A DNA stretch of 40,421 bases. It comes from Bacteroidales bacterium UBA1176 (GTDB lineage: Bacteria; Bacteroidota; Bacteroidia; Bacteroidales; WCHB1-69). The stretch is taken from contig DBYW01000001.1 in the NCBI GenBank assembly GCA_002311645.1, forward strand, positions 92,994 to 133,414, read 5' to 3'. Both the position numbers and the translations under genes were made by a program. Positions 1 through 9,996 of the stretch are shown here, piece after piece. Numbering within the stretch: the first letter of the stretch is position 1; each line of letters opens with the position of its first letter. The notes beneath the pieces are model-generated. The model was not told the origin of the DNA. It searched no databases and worked only from the letters and a program-made list of their open reading frames with translations.

Positions 1-3000
1 TGGCATGTGCCCAGCAACGAAGAGTGGACACAAATGGAAAACTATGTGAACAGCCAAGAGCAATATCGGTGCAGCGGATATAGCAACCAAATTGCCAAAG
101 CGTTAACCTCTACTATGGGGTGGAAGAGCTATAGTAGCGGCTGCTACCCTGGTAATAATCCTTCCGCAAACAACGCCACTGGCTTCAACGCAATACCCGT
201 CGGTAATTATGCCAATAATGGCGGTCAATGTGCTACTGAGCGAACTTGGTTTTTGAGTTCCACCGAAAAGGACAGTGCCTCAATTTATTACTGTATGCTT
301 TGGTACAATGGTAATTATTTGGGAAGATTCAGTACACCCAAAGACAAAGGCTTTTCCGTCCGCTGCTTGAGAAACGATTGCGGCACGCATAATGTGGAGA
401 CGGTGATTGTTGTCGAGTCCCCCTCTTACACTTGGCACGGGCAGACGTACACCGAGGACGGCACTTATACGTATGCCTATTTCAACGATGCCGGTTGCCG
501 GAGTGTGGATACGCTGAAACTGAAAATCAACTATTTCACTGTGGATGAGAAATCCTGTCCGGGGACTCCTTCTGTTACGGACGTTGACGGGAACATGTAC
601 AGCACCGTACAAATTGGCGACCAGTGTTGGATGCGTTCCAATCTGCGCACCACGCGCTACGCCGACGGCACCACTGTTCCTGTCAGTACAAACGACGGTT
701 ACACTTATCCATGTTATTACGATTACTCCAACCAAAGATTCACGTTGCGGGAGCGCGGTTACCTGTACAACTGGCCTGCGGCAATGCATGGGGCGGCATC
801 CAGCAACACTGTTCCCAGCAATGTGCAGGGCATCTGTCCCGATGGTTGGCACCTGCCTTCCGATGCGGAATGGACGAACTTGGAGAACTATGTGAAAAGC
901 CAAAGCCAATACTGGTGCGGCGGCAACAGCAGCAATATCGCCAAAGCTATAGCTTCCACGTATGGATGGAAATACTACAACACAGATGGCTGTTACCCCG
1001 GCACCGACACGGCCACAAACAATGCTACCGGCTTCGGTGCAATACCCGCCGGCTTATTCCATAATGGTGGTTATTATGGTGCATGTTATGAACTATGTGG
1101 TTTATGGAGTGCAACCCAATATGGCGCTACCACTGCCTATTATCGTGGATTTCGTTATTCTTCCTATAATATTGGTAGAACAAACGAGGAAAAGTGTAAA
1201 GGCTATTCCGTCCGCTGCTTGAAAGACACCGCTTCTTCCGGTGGTGGCGACACCCCGTGCATCGGCACGCACAATGTCGAGACGGAAAGCTCCTGCGGAA
1301 ACTATACTTGGCACGGACAGACCTACGCCCAAAGCGGCATTTATACGTATGCCTACACCAACAATGATGGATGCGCCAGTGTGGATACGCTGAAACTGAC
1401 GATTAATCTTCCGGTGGCTTCGACGAACTTAGCCACCGCGTGCGAGTCCTACTCTTGGAACGGACAGACCTACACCCAGAGTGGAGACTACACGCAGACC
1501 TTTACCGCCGCCAACGGATGCGATAGCGTGGTAACCTTGTACTTGACCATCTATCAGCCAGTGAACACAACAAGCTCTGCCACCGCGTGTGAATCTTACT
1601 CATGGAACGGCACCACTTATACTCAAAGCGGAGACTACACGCAGACCCTCACCGCCGCCAACGGCTGCGACAGCGTGGTGACCTTGCACCTGACCATCTA
1701 TCAGCCAGTGAACACAACAAACTCTGCCACCGCATGCGAGTCATACACTTGGCATGGGCAGATTTATACCCAAAATGGCGATTACACATACAATTACACC
1801 AACGAGTATGGCTGCCCTTGCACGGAAACGTTGAATTTGACCATTAATCACGGTTCGCACAACGTCTTTACCGAAACGGCAGAAGGCTCCTACACCTGGC
1901 ACGAACAAACTTACACTGAAAGTGGCACCTATACCTATGCCTACAACAATGCACAGGGTTGCGCCAGCGTGGATACCCTCCACCTGACCGTCACTTCAAA
2001 TCCTCCCACGCCACCCACACCTCCTACTCCTTCCTCTGACACCATCGCTGACGGCTACCCCTGTCCCAACGCGCACACGGCAACCGACCATGAGGGCAAT
2101 GTGTATAACACCGTGCAAATCGGCACCCAGTGTTGGACCAAGGAGAACATGCGCTGCATCACCTCTCCCAGCACAGGTACCACCATTTTAGAGGTCTATC
2201 CCAATGGCACCTCTTACACAGGCAAGAAAGCCTACTATGTGAACGGAAATTCCTACAACACCACCTCATACGGACTGCTGTACAACTGGAACGCGGCGGT
2301 CGATACATTCAACACGGCATACGGGGAGACTTCCACCAACTCAAACTCCAGCAATGCGGTGTCCGTCGCGTTCACCAGCCATCGCAGAGGCATCTGTCCG
2401 CAAGGCTGGCATGTGCCCTCCAATGCGGAATGGACACAGTTGATAAACTACGTTTCTTCGAAGAGCCGGTACCAATGCGGCTCCACCGGCGGATCTATCG
2501 CTAAGGCATTGGCCGACACCACGGGCTGGAATATATATTCCATTCCATGCGCTATGGGCAACGACCTTTCCGCAAACAACGCCACGGGCTTTAGTGCGTT
2601 GCCCGCCGGTGCCTACTTCGGTAGTTTTTACTACTTCGGAGATGCCGCTGACTTTTGGAGTACTACTTCGATCTACAGCAACTCCGCCTACTACAAATAC
2701 CTCTACTATGACTACGCCGGCGTATACCAAGACCTTGGCAATATATACTGCGGAATATCCGTCCGCTGCCTGATGGACTCCGCTATCGGTGTCGATACCC
2801 CATGCATCAGCACATACAATGTGGAGACGGAAAATGCCTGTGAATCTTTCACTTGGCATGGGCAGACCTATTCCCAAAGTGGCACTTACACGTATGCCTA
2901 CACCAACGACAATGGCTGCCCCAGTATGGATACACTATTCTTGACCATTTATAATGGCACACACAACACTTACACCGAAACGGCCGAAGGTTCTTACACT

Positions 3001-5673
3001 TGGCACGAACAAACTTATACTATCAGCGGCACTTACGCCTATACCTACAACAACGAAAACAATTGCGCCAGCGTGGATACCCTCCACCTGACCGTCACTT
3101 CAACGCCGCCCACGCCTCCTACACCCCCTACCCCTCCCTCTGACACCATTGCCGACGGCTATCCCTGTCCGAACGCGCACACGGCGACCGACCACCAGGG
3201 CAACGTGTATAACACCGTACTCATCGGCAGTCAGTGCTGGACCAAGGAGAACATGCGCTGCACCACCTCGCCCATCACGGGAAACAATCTGCTGACAGAC
3301 TTCAGCTCCTCCGCGAGCAAGGCAGCGAACTGGCACCCCAACAATGCATCGCACGACCCCGCATACGGGCTGCTCTACAATTGGTGTGCGGCGTTGGACA
3401 CCTTCAAGACGACAGGAGGAGTTCCTGAAGTCGCGAGTGCAAATTCCAGCACGACTTTGTACTGCACAATCAGTGGTCACCGCAGAGGCATCTGTCCCCA
3501 AGGCTGGCACGTTCCGAACGATGTGGAGTGGGCACAGCTGATGGCCTACGTCTATAACAACGGCTACCGGTGCAACGACTGTTCATACCTCTCTCTCAGC
3601 GCAGATTTCACGTCATGCATTGCCAAGGCGTTGTCCGATACCACGGGATGGAATACCGACGACGAAGAGTGCGTGGTGGGCAACGACCTGTCAACCAACA
3701 ACGCTACGGGGTTTAGCGCATTGCCAGGTGGTTGCTACAGCAGTAACAGTTACCACAATTACGGCCAAAGGGCATACTTCTGGTCCGCCGATGTGAGCTA
3801 CGGCTATGCCGATTACGTCTATATGTCTTACAACTTCGATGAGATGACACGGATAGACGAGCGGATGTCCGCCAAATTCTCGGTGCGCTGCCTGAAGGAT
3901 GTCTTCGACTGCGGCACGCACAATGTCGAGACGGCGATGGACTGCGAATCCTACACCTGGCACGGACAGACCTACAACGCCACGGGCACCTACACCTACG
4001 AATACACCAACGAACGCGGTTGCGCCAGCGTCGATACGCTGAAGCTGACCATCCAAGAGCATGTGTATCTGGAAACTTCTGTCGCCGCCTGCAATGAATA
4101 CACCTCACACGGGCAGAACTTCACTTCCAGCGGCACCTACACGTATGACTTCATCAACGAGCACGATTGCCCCTCCACGGAAACACTGCACCTGACCATC
4201 TATAATTCGGAGTACCCGACCTTTTCGGTCTCCGAATGTGAATCTTACACCTGGAATGGGCAGACCTATACGGCAAGCGGCACCTACACGCATGACTACA
4301 CGAACGCGCACGGCTGTCCCTGCACAGAAACGCTGCACCTGACCATCTATGAGCCGGAGACTCCATCAACTTCGGCCTCTGCCTGTGAATCCTACACTTG
4401 GCACGGGCATACCTACAACGCCAGCGGCACTTACACGCATGAGTTCCAAGACTTGCATGGCTGTACGGGCACAGAAACGCTGCACCTGACCATCTACAAC
4501 GGCACGCACACGGCCATTTCGGCAGGGGATTGCGAATACTACACCTGGCACGATAACGATTACGACCAAAGCGGTATCTACACATATGCCTACGTCGACG
4601 AGCACGGCTGCGCTTGCACGGACACGCTGAAGCTGGTCATCCAGGAGCACGTGAACATCACAACTTCTGTCGAAGCCTGCGAATACTATGTCTGGCGAGA
4701 CAGCATCTATACGGCAAGTGGCACCTACGTTGCCAACTACCTCAACGATCACGGATGTCTTACCACAGAAACGCTGATTCTGACCATCTATCATGGCACG
4801 CACAACAGCTATACGGAGGAAGTCTGTTCCTTTTATGTGTGGCACGACAGTACCATCACCCAAAGCGGTGACTACACGTATGCCTATCTCGATGAGCACG
4901 GTTGTGCCAGCGTTGATACGCTCCACCTGACTGTTGGTAGCAATTCTTGTCCTGGGACACCCACTGTGACCGACCATCAAGGCAACGTCTATAACACGGT
5001 GCGAATGGGTAGCCAGTGCTGGACCAAGGAGAACATGCGCTGCACAACCTCGCCCAGCTCGGGAACACACCAGATTGGCGTGTATTTGAACAATGACCCA
5101 TCCACTGCTGCCACCTACGGTTTGCTCTATAACTGGGATGCTGCAATGGAGATCTGTCCCCAAGGCTGGCATTTGCCGAGCGTTACGGAATGGATGCAGA
5201 TGTTAAACTATGTGAGAAGTCAGAGCGAGTATTGGTGCGGCAATAACAGCAATTATATCGCCAAGGCGTTGGCCAGTGAAACGGGCTGGGTAACTGGCGC
5301 CGCCGCTGCTGATGTGCTGGAGGAGATTGCGAGCACCTTCTTGACGGGCGTGTTGATAGAGGCTTACGCAGAATTGGGCTATTTCGATCTTAATAGTGCG
5401 TGCGCGGTGTGCAATAATCCAAGTTCGAACAATGCCACTTGCTTCTCAGCCCTTCCCGCCGGCTACTATTTCGGACCCAAAGATTGGGATCCTGACGGCT
5501 TCATGTCGAACTGTTGGGCAAACTTCTTCAGTTCCACCCCGACGTCTGACACTACGGCCTACGGTGTCGGCATCTTCTTCTTCAGCAGCATTGTGGCAAC
5601 AGCCTCCACTCCAAAGGGTTATGGTAATTCGGTGCGGTGCGTGCGCAATGAAGCGATCCTCCCGGATGAGTAG
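1..5673 (+). CDS. Giant FISUMP-domain surface protein, 5' end missing
   Basis: The reading frame is open from the first base, so the start and any signal peptide lie upstream; about 1890 residues are visible. It alternates two modules. Five FISUMP domains (Fibrobacter succinogenes major paralogous domain; the first is partial) end near bases 375, 1225, 2785, 3900 and 5660. They show recurrent DxxGNxYxTVxIGxQCW, GICPxGWHxPSxxEW and SVRCL motifs. Between them are 15 copies of a repeat of about 48 residues (Y-T-W-H-G-Q-T-Y, S-G-T-Y, GC-x-S-V-x-TLxLTI), in groups of 1, 5, 2 and 7. Proline/threonine linkers (PPTPPTPPTP) precede domains 3 and 4. This is probably an extracellular, disulfide-containing surface protein. 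The last FISUMP domain runs to the stop, and no type IX sorting domain is visible. FISUMP biochemistry is unknown, so adhesion or substrate binding is only inference. Confidence 0.93.
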   Translation, partial: WHVPSNEEWTQMENYVNSQEQYRCSGYSNQIAKALTSTMGWKSYSSGCYPGNNPSANNATGFNAIPVGNYANNGGQCATERTWFLSSTEKDSASIYYCMLWYNGNYLGRFSTPKDKGFSVRCLRNDCGTHNVETVIVVESPSYTWHGQTYTEDGTYTYAYFNDAGCRSVDTLKLKINYFTVDEKSCPGTPSVTDVDGNMYSTVQIGDQCWMRSNLRTTRYADGTTVPVSTNDGYTYPCYYDYSNQRFTLRERGYLYNWPAAMHGAASSNTVPSNVQGICPDGWHLPSDAEWTNLENYVKSQSQYWCGGNSSNIAKAIASTYGWKYYNTDGCYPGTDTATNNATGFGAIPAGLFHNGGYYGACYELCGLWSATQYGATTAYYRGFRYSSYNIGRTNEEKCKGYSVRCLKDTASSGGGDTPCIGTHNVETESSCGNYTWHGQTYAQSGIYTYAYTNNDGCASVDTLKLTINLPVASTNLATACESYSWNGQTYTQSGDYTQTFTAANGCDSVVTLYLTIYQPVNTTSSATACESYSWNGTTYTQSGDYTQTLTAANGCDSVVTLHLTIYQPVNTTNSATACESYTWHGQIYTQNGDYTYNYTNEYGCPCTETLNLTINHGSHNVFTETAEGSYTWHEQTYTESGTYTYAYNNAQGCASVDTLHLTVTSNPPTPPTPPTPSSDTIADGYPCPNAHTATDHEGNVYNTVQIGTQCWTKENMRCITSPSTGTTILEVYPNGTSYTGKKAYYVNGNSYNTTSYGLLYNWNAAVDTFNTAYGETSTNSNSSNAVSVAFTSHRRGICPQGWHVPSNAEWTQLINYVSSKSRYQCGSTGGSIAKALADTTGWNIYSIPCAMGNDLSANNATGFSALPAGAYFGSFYYFGDAADFWSTTSIYSNSAYYKYLYYDYAGVYQDLGNIYCGISVRCLMDSAIGVDTPCISTYNVETENACESFTWHGQTYSQSGTYTYAYTNDNGCPSMDTLFLTIYNGTHNTYTETAEGSYTWHEQTYTISGTYAYTYNNENNCASVDTLHLTVTSTPPTPPTPPTPPSDTIADGYPCPNAHTATDHQGNVYNTVLIGSQCWTKENMRCTTSPITGNNLLTDFSSSASKAANWHPNNASHDPAYGLLYNWCAALDTFKTTGGVPEVASANSSTTLYCTISGHRRGICPQGWHVPNDVEWAQLMAYVYNNGYRCNDCSYLSLSADFTSCIAKALSDTTGWNTDDEECVVGNDLSTNNATGFSALPGGCYSSNSYHNYGQRAYFWSADVSYGYADYVYMSYNFDEMTRIDERMSAKFSVRCLKDVFDCGTHNVETAMDCESYTWHGQTYNATGTYTYEYTNERGCASVDTLKLTIQEHVYLETSVAACNEYTSHGQNFTSSGTYTYDFINEHDCPSTETLHLTIYNSEYPTFSVSECESYTWNGQTYTASGTYTHDYTNAHGCPCTETLHLTIYEPETPSTSASACESYTWHGHTYNASGTYTHEFQDLHGCTGTETLHLTIYNGTHTAISAGDCEYYTWHDNDYDQSGIYTYAYVDEHGCACTDTLKLVIQEHVNITTSVEACEYYVWRDSIYTASGTYVANYLNDHGCLTTETLILTIYHGTHNSYTEEVCSFYVWHDSTITQSGDYTYAYLDEHGCASVDTLHLTVGSNSCPGTPTVTDHQGNVYNTVRMGSQCWTKENMRCTTSPSSGTHQIGVYLNNDPSTAATYGLLYNWDAAMEICPQGWHLPSVTEWMQMLNYVRSQSEYWCGNNSNYIAKALASETGWVTGAAAADVLEEIASTFLTGVLIEAYAELGYFDLNSACAVCNNPSSNNATCFSALPAGYYFGPKDWDPDGFMSNCWANFFSSTPTSDTTAYGVGIFFFSSIVATASTPKGYGNSVRCVRNEAILPDE

Positions 5674-5730
5674 TCGTGGGAACGGTTTGGATTAAATGGT
5701 ATTTTGCAAGATGAAAGCTTGGCGCCCACG

Positions 5731-6942
5731 TCAAGTTGTCTCCGAAGGTTCTCTCCGATGGAGATAGTAAACCAACAGTACGGCAGACGACACCACGTAA
5801 GAGGTGGTGTTCACCACGCAGGCGCCGTCCATTTGCCATCTCGGAATTAGCCACAAGGAGAGGAATAGCGTGCAGAGGAGTCCGATGGCGGACTTGACAA
5901 TCAGTATGTTGAGGCTGCGCACGGCGGAGAAATAGTTGCCGATGACATTGGAGAAGGCGATGGACAGCACGCCGGGTGTGAGCAGAAGCACCACGCGCTT
6001 TGCCGCCCCGAACTCCGGCCCGAAGATGAAGGCGAACAGCGATTCTGGCAGCAACAGCACTACGCTGATGCAGAGTGTCGAGACCCCTAAACTGACCAGT
6101 GCCAACCGCATGGTTTCGCGCCGCGACTGTGATGTGTCGCCCTGCTCCAACACGTTGGAGAACTGCACAACCGCCACACTGCGTCCCACAATCCAGATGG
6201 CCTCCGCGATGGCGACGCCTATCGAGAAGACACCTACAGAGCCTTGCCCGATGAAATGGTTGAGCATGTAATAGGTCAACCGGTAGTTGAAGAATTGCAA
6301 CAGGCTGCTCAACTCCGTTTTCCAGCCAAAAGAGAAAAGCTGGCGGTTGCAAGCGGCATCAAAATCCCATCTGAGTCGGATGCCCATCCTTCGACGCAGA
6401 TGTCCGCAGATCAAAATCAATAGCAATAATGAGATAATCTGTCCGTAAAAGTAGCAATAGTACCCCAAATTCGGCCATATCCAGTGAAATAGGAGCATGA
6501 AAACGAGTAAAAGGGCGGGTTGCAGTACCGTGATGAGGTTGTAGTGGCTGATTTTTTGCCCTCCCACGAAGATGGAGTTGTAAAAGGTGATCACTCCCAT
6601 CAGCACGGAAGCCATGAATACAAAGGGAGTCAGACGGGTTTCCCCCAACAGCAGCAATACGCCGCCGCCGACTGCCGCCACGATGAAAGACCAGAGGTAG
6701 GCCATTGTCGATAGCTTGGAGGTGCAAAGTCGGGAGAAAAAGTAGGAGACGCTGCTGCCTGTGAAGACGTTGGCAAAGATGGCGATCAGGCCGATGTCAG
6801 CGGTGAAAATGGCCACTGCGCCACGTCCGTCGGCCTTCCATAACTGTGTGGTCAGCACAATCACGGCAAAGTTGAGCAACATGATCAAACCCTTGCTCAA
6901 AATGGTGGCTACAATGTTCTCTTTCAGCTTTATACTACTCAT
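5731..6942 (-). CDS. Polysaccharide/oligosaccharide flippase (Wzx-like, MOP superfamily)
   Basis: A protein of 403 aa made almost entirely of hydrophobic segments. Its N-terminus (KLKENIVATILSKGLIMLLN) and repeated glycine/serine-containing helices resemble polysaccharide export flippases of the MATE/MOP superfamily, which move lipid-linked sugar units across the inner membrane. The open frame reaches a TTG at 6963, but an ATG at 6942 begins MSSIKLKEN and is preferred; it overlaps the 3' end of the upstream glycosyltransferase by 8 bp, suggesting translational coupling. It is the last gene of a five-gene minus-strand cassette with glycosyltransferase, MBOAT and SGNH genes. The likely substrate is the glycan decorated by that cassette. 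The gene converges with the FISUMP gene across 57 bp without an obvious terminator. Confidence 0.85.
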   Translation of the reverse strand: MSSIKLKENIVATILSKGLIMLLNFAVIVLTTQLWKADGRGAVAIFTADIGLIAIFANVFTGSSVSYFFSRLCTSKLSTMAYLWSFIVAAVGGGVLLLLGETRLTPFVFMASVLMGVITFYNSIFVGGQKISHYNLITVLQPALLLVFMLLFHWIWPNLGYYCYFYGQIISLLLLILICGHLRRRMGIRLRWDFDAACNRQLFSFGWKTELSSLLQFFNYRLTYYMLNHFIGQGSVGVFSIGVAIAEAIWIVGRSVAVVQFSNVLEQGDTSQSRRETMRLALVSLGVSTLCISVVLLLPESLFAFIFGPEFGAAKRVVLLLTPGVLSIAFSNVIGNYFSAVRSLNILIVKSAIGLLCTLFLSLWLIPRWQMDGACVVNTTSYVVSSAVLLVYYLHRREPSETT

Positions 6943-8035
6943 GCTGCAGAATGAAACGGGCAAATGCGTTTTCTATTGCCTTCCAGTTATACTTTTGTTC
7001 GGCATATTTCCGGGCCGTTGCACAATGCTTTTGAAACAGGTTGTCGTCCCGAAGATACAGGTCAATGCTGTCGGCAACCTTGTTGGTCTCATACGGATCC
7101 ACCAATTGTCCGAACTGCCGGATTTCCGGACATCCTTGCCGAATGGCCTTCAGGTCAGAGTATATGACAGGCCTGCCCATGGCCATGTAATAGAACAGTT
7201 TGATGGGAAGGCAGTGCTGGTTTTCGATATCCGTGCTGCGAAGGTCCAGGAACAGGTCGTGCTCTGCGGCGACTTGACAGAATTGTCTGAAAGGCACGTA
7301 GGGGGAGACCTCGATTTTCAAATTTGAAGGCAGGTCGAGTGCGGCGGCAAGATGGTCGGACGACAGGACCTTGAGAGAGACCGACATGTTCGGATGCCGG
7401 GCGGCCACGATTTTGGCGGCCTCCACAACGCGGAAGAAGCCCTTCTCTTCAGTGAGACTGCCGCTATAGAACAGGTGCAAATCGTTCTCCAATGTACGGG
7501 GTTCCTGCATGTTTATAAATTGCAGGTCAGGGTAATATGAAGTAAGGACAAAAGGCCGGTGAGGAAAGAGACGGAGGAAGGGGCGCGCCTTGTATGTCTC
7601 CCCGAAAATGAAGCCGTCGGTAAAAAGGTTGGTCCATGCATTCAGGCAGGACATCGCCATGAATTTGAGCACTTTTCTGACGGCGGACAGATTCCGCACG
7701 TTTTTCTTTGAGGGGTACCATTCTGTGATGTCGTATATGATACAGCAGTCGGTTCTTTGTTTGCGGCGGTACCTTAGGGCGCAGCGCAAGGCCATCGGGG
7801 TGTCGCCCACAATCACGTCGGGATGAAGCGGTTTCAGCAAGGAGGCCACGTGTTGCACCGTGCGGGCGCGTGTGGGTTTTGCATGATAGATGATGTCCGA
7901 GGCGTCAGGGTCGAGGCCTGCCCGTGGCGCCACGACGGTCACCTCTGCGCCCCGTGCCCGAAGGCTGGGGAGCTGATGATGCCGAACGCGCTCGTCATCG
8001 GCAGCATGTGCGGTGAGCAGGAAGACCACTTTCAT
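6935..8035 (-). CDS. Glycosyltransferase, GT-B fold (GT4-like)
   Basis: A 366-aa protein with the two-domain layout of GT-B enzymes. The N-terminal half opens with MKVVFLLTAHAADDERVRHH and an early glycine-containing loop (RARGAEVTVVAP). The C-terminal donor domain has LFYSGSLTEEKGFFRVVEAA and the segment KLFYYMAMGRPVIYSD, which corresponds to the nucleotide-sugar binding region of GT4 enzymes. The usual EGFGLP-like glutamate pair is not well conserved. It probably adds one sugar to a lipid-linked glycan at the cytoplasmic face of the inner membrane. It lies 101 bp downstream of the MBOAT gene and overlaps the flippase start. The sugar and acceptor cannot be read from sequence. Confidence 0.85.
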   Translation of the reverse strand: MKVVFLLTAHAADDERVRHHQLPSLRARGAEVTVVAPRAGLDPDASDIIYHAKPTRARTVQHVASLLKPLHPDVIVGDTPMALRCALRYRRKQRTDCCIIYDITEWYPSKKNVRNLSAVRKVLKFMAMSCLNAWTNLFTDGFIFGETYKARPFLRLFPHRPFVLTSYYPDLQFINMQEPRTLENDLHLFYSGSLTEEKGFFRVVEAAKIVAARHPNMSVSLKVLSSDHLAAALDLPSNLKIEVSPYVPFRQFCQVAAEHDLFLDLRSTDIENQHCLPIKLFYYMAMGRPVIYSDLKAIRQGCPEIRQFGQLVDPYETNKVADSIDLYLRDDNLFQKHCATARKYAEQKYNWKAIENAFARFILQHE

Positions 8036-8136
8036 CGTGACAATCTCATTGTAAAATGAAACGCAAAAATAATAAAAAGTTGTGAAACGGAGCGCGCATA
8101 CCTGATCGCATCCGAGGGTTCAAGTAAACCCTTGTG

Positions 8137-9996
8137 TCAGAATTGGAAATAGATGAACGGCTGCAGGTCGGCGGTGACGAATTGGTAAAGCACGAACACG
8201 GTGACCACCACCACGATGCCCATGAGCCAGATCGGCATAAGGGCGAAATTGACCCGATACCATCGTTTCCATCGTTCAGGCAGCCAGTGGATAATCATGC
8301 CGATGGCAAATAATACGAAAACATTCCAGTAGTTGGCCAAAATGTCGGGGATCACGGCGGTGTTCCAGATGCCGCCGATGCTGTTGACCATTGCGCGGGC
8401 TGTGTTCCATGCGGTCTCGTTGGCCACTGCAGGGTCGAGATTCGAGCCGGAACGGAAGAACAGACGTGTGAAGGAGATGAACACGAAGGTCATGAAAACG
8501 TTCCAGCCGAAGTTCAGCCATGCAATGTCGCGGCTCGGGAATATTGCGGAATAGAGGCAGCGGATTAGCGTGCCAGCAAAGAAGACACCCGACCAAACGG
8601 TGAAGATCACCAGAACGGGCGCCGGCCAGAAATGGTTGCATGCCAGAAAAGTGACAAATATAGCACCCGACACGACACTTCGCAGCCATTGCTTGAGATG
8701 TCGCCAGATCTTGAATCCTAAGATGCCGAAGCCGTTCAGTCCGCCCCAGATCATGAAATTCCAGGAGGCGCCGTGCCACAAGCCGCCCAACAGCATGGTG
8801 TTCATCATGTTGATGTTAGTGCTGATTTTCAGTCGTGCGGGCTTGGAAACAAGGGAGACTATCAGCAATACGATCGCCAAGGCGATGAGGATGCTGGCGA
8901 TGACCACGCTCTTGGTGAGCATCACGATGACAGCGGCGATGAAGAGAATGCAGAAATAGGTGCCGAATGTGGCGTTGCGGTTGCCGCCCAGCGGGATGTA
9001 GAGGTAGTCTTGCAGCCACTTGGAGAGTGAAATGTGCCAACGTTTCCAAAAATTGCTCGGCGAGTCGGCCTTGTAGGGCGAGTTGAAGTTCTTGGGCAGA
9101 TAGAAGCCCATCAGCATGGCCACGCCGATGGCGATGTCAGTGTAGCCCGAGAAGTCTGCGTATACTTGCAGAGAGTAGATGAACAGTGCGGACAGATTTT
9201 CGAAGGGTGTGAACAGCGTGGGGTTGTTGAAGACACGGTCCACGAAATTCACGGCTAAGTAGTCGCTCATAATCAACTTCTTGGCCAAGCCGTTGAGAAT
9301 CCAGAACACGGCGATGCCGAACTGACGGCGGCTGAGGAAGAAGGGCTTGTAAAGTTGCGGCACAAACTGGTCGGCACGTACGATGGGACCGGCCACTAAC
9401 TGCGGGAAGAAGCTGACATAGAAACCGAAGTCCAGCAAGTTGGACACATGACGGATCTTCTGCTTGTATACATCCACCAGATAGCTGATGTTCTGGAATG
9501 TGTAGAAAGAAATGCCGACAGGCAGCAAAATCTTGGAGGCATCGAAGTAATCCTTGCCGCTCAAGTCGTTGGTCCACTGTGCTAACCAGTTGATCACCTC
9601 ATGCTCACTGCCGACAATGGTGTTGTATGCATCCGTGAAGAAGTATGCGTATTTGAAATAAAACAGGACTGCCAAATTGACCACCACCCCGAATATCATG
9701 TGGAACTTTCGGAACCCCTGCCGTTTGGACCGGTCCATCATAATCCCCAAGTAATAATCGAGGAACATGTCGAAAATCAGAATCAGGACGAAGAGGCCGG
9801 AGGTCTTGTAGTAGAAAAACAGGCTGGCGAAGAACAGGAATCCGTTGCGAAGCAGGCGTTTGCTGTGGAACAGGGAGAACCCGGCAAATACAAGGGCGAA
9901 GAATGCCCAGAAGTTGAACTGCGTGAACAACAGGGGATACTCTTCGTTGAAAGAGAAGATGTTGCTGAAGAATATGCGGAGATTCTCTAAGTTCAT
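8137..9996 (-). CDS. MBOAT-family membrane O-acyltransferase (AlgI/PatA/DltB-like)
   Basis: A 619-aa polytopic membrane protein of the membrane-bound O-acyltransferase family. Family hallmarks are PVGISFYTFQNISYLVDVYK, the conserved SPSNFWKRWHISLSKWLQDYLYIPLGGNR region and LLGGLWHGASWNFMIWGGLNG, which holds the presumed catalytic histidine. AlgI-type members pass acyl groups, usually acetyl, across the membrane to extracytoplasmic polysaccharide with the help of SGNH proteins. The start codon overlaps the stop of the SGNH gene by 4 bp (ATGA), indicating tight coupling. At 619 aa it is longer than typical AlgI (about 500 aa) owing to extra C-terminal transmembrane segments. The polymer acylated (O-antigen, exopolysaccharide or peptidoglycan) is unknown; the adjacent glycosyltransferase and flippase favour an exported glycan. 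Confidence 0.92.
   Translation of the reverse strand: MNLENLRIFFSNIFSFNEEYPLLFTQFNFWAFFALVFAGFSLFHSKRLLRNGFLFFASLFFYYKTSGLFVLILIFDMFLDYYLGIMMDRSKRQGFRKFHMIFGVVVNLAVLFYFKYAYFFTDAYNTIVGSEHEVINWLAQWTNDLSGKDYFDASKILLPVGISFYTFQNISYLVDVYKQKIRHVSNLLDFGFYVSFFPQLVAGPIVRADQFVPQLYKPFFLSRRQFGIAVFWILNGLAKKLIMSDYLAVNFVDRVFNNPTLFTPFENLSALFIYSLQVYADFSGYTDIAIGVAMLMGFYLPKNFNSPYKADSPSNFWKRWHISLSKWLQDYLYIPLGGNRNATFGTYFCILFIAAVIVMLTKSVVIASILIALAIVLLIVSLVSKPARLKISTNINMMNTMLLGGLWHGASWNFMIWGGLNGFGILGFKIWRHLKQWLRSVVSGAIFVTFLACNHFWPAPVLVIFTVWSGVFFAGTLIRCLYSAIFPSRDIAWLNFGWNVFMTFVFISFTRLFFRSGSNLDPAVANETAWNTARAMVNSIGGIWNTAVIPDILANYWNVFVLFAIGMIIHWLPERWKRWYRVNFALMPIWLMGIVVVVTVFVLYQFVTADLQPFIYFQF

Noticed and set aside
5675..5730. 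CGTGGG/CCCACG pair in the gap between FISUMP and flippase genes
   Set aside because: Only 6 bp of stem with a 44-nt loop and no T-tract; not credible as a terminator.
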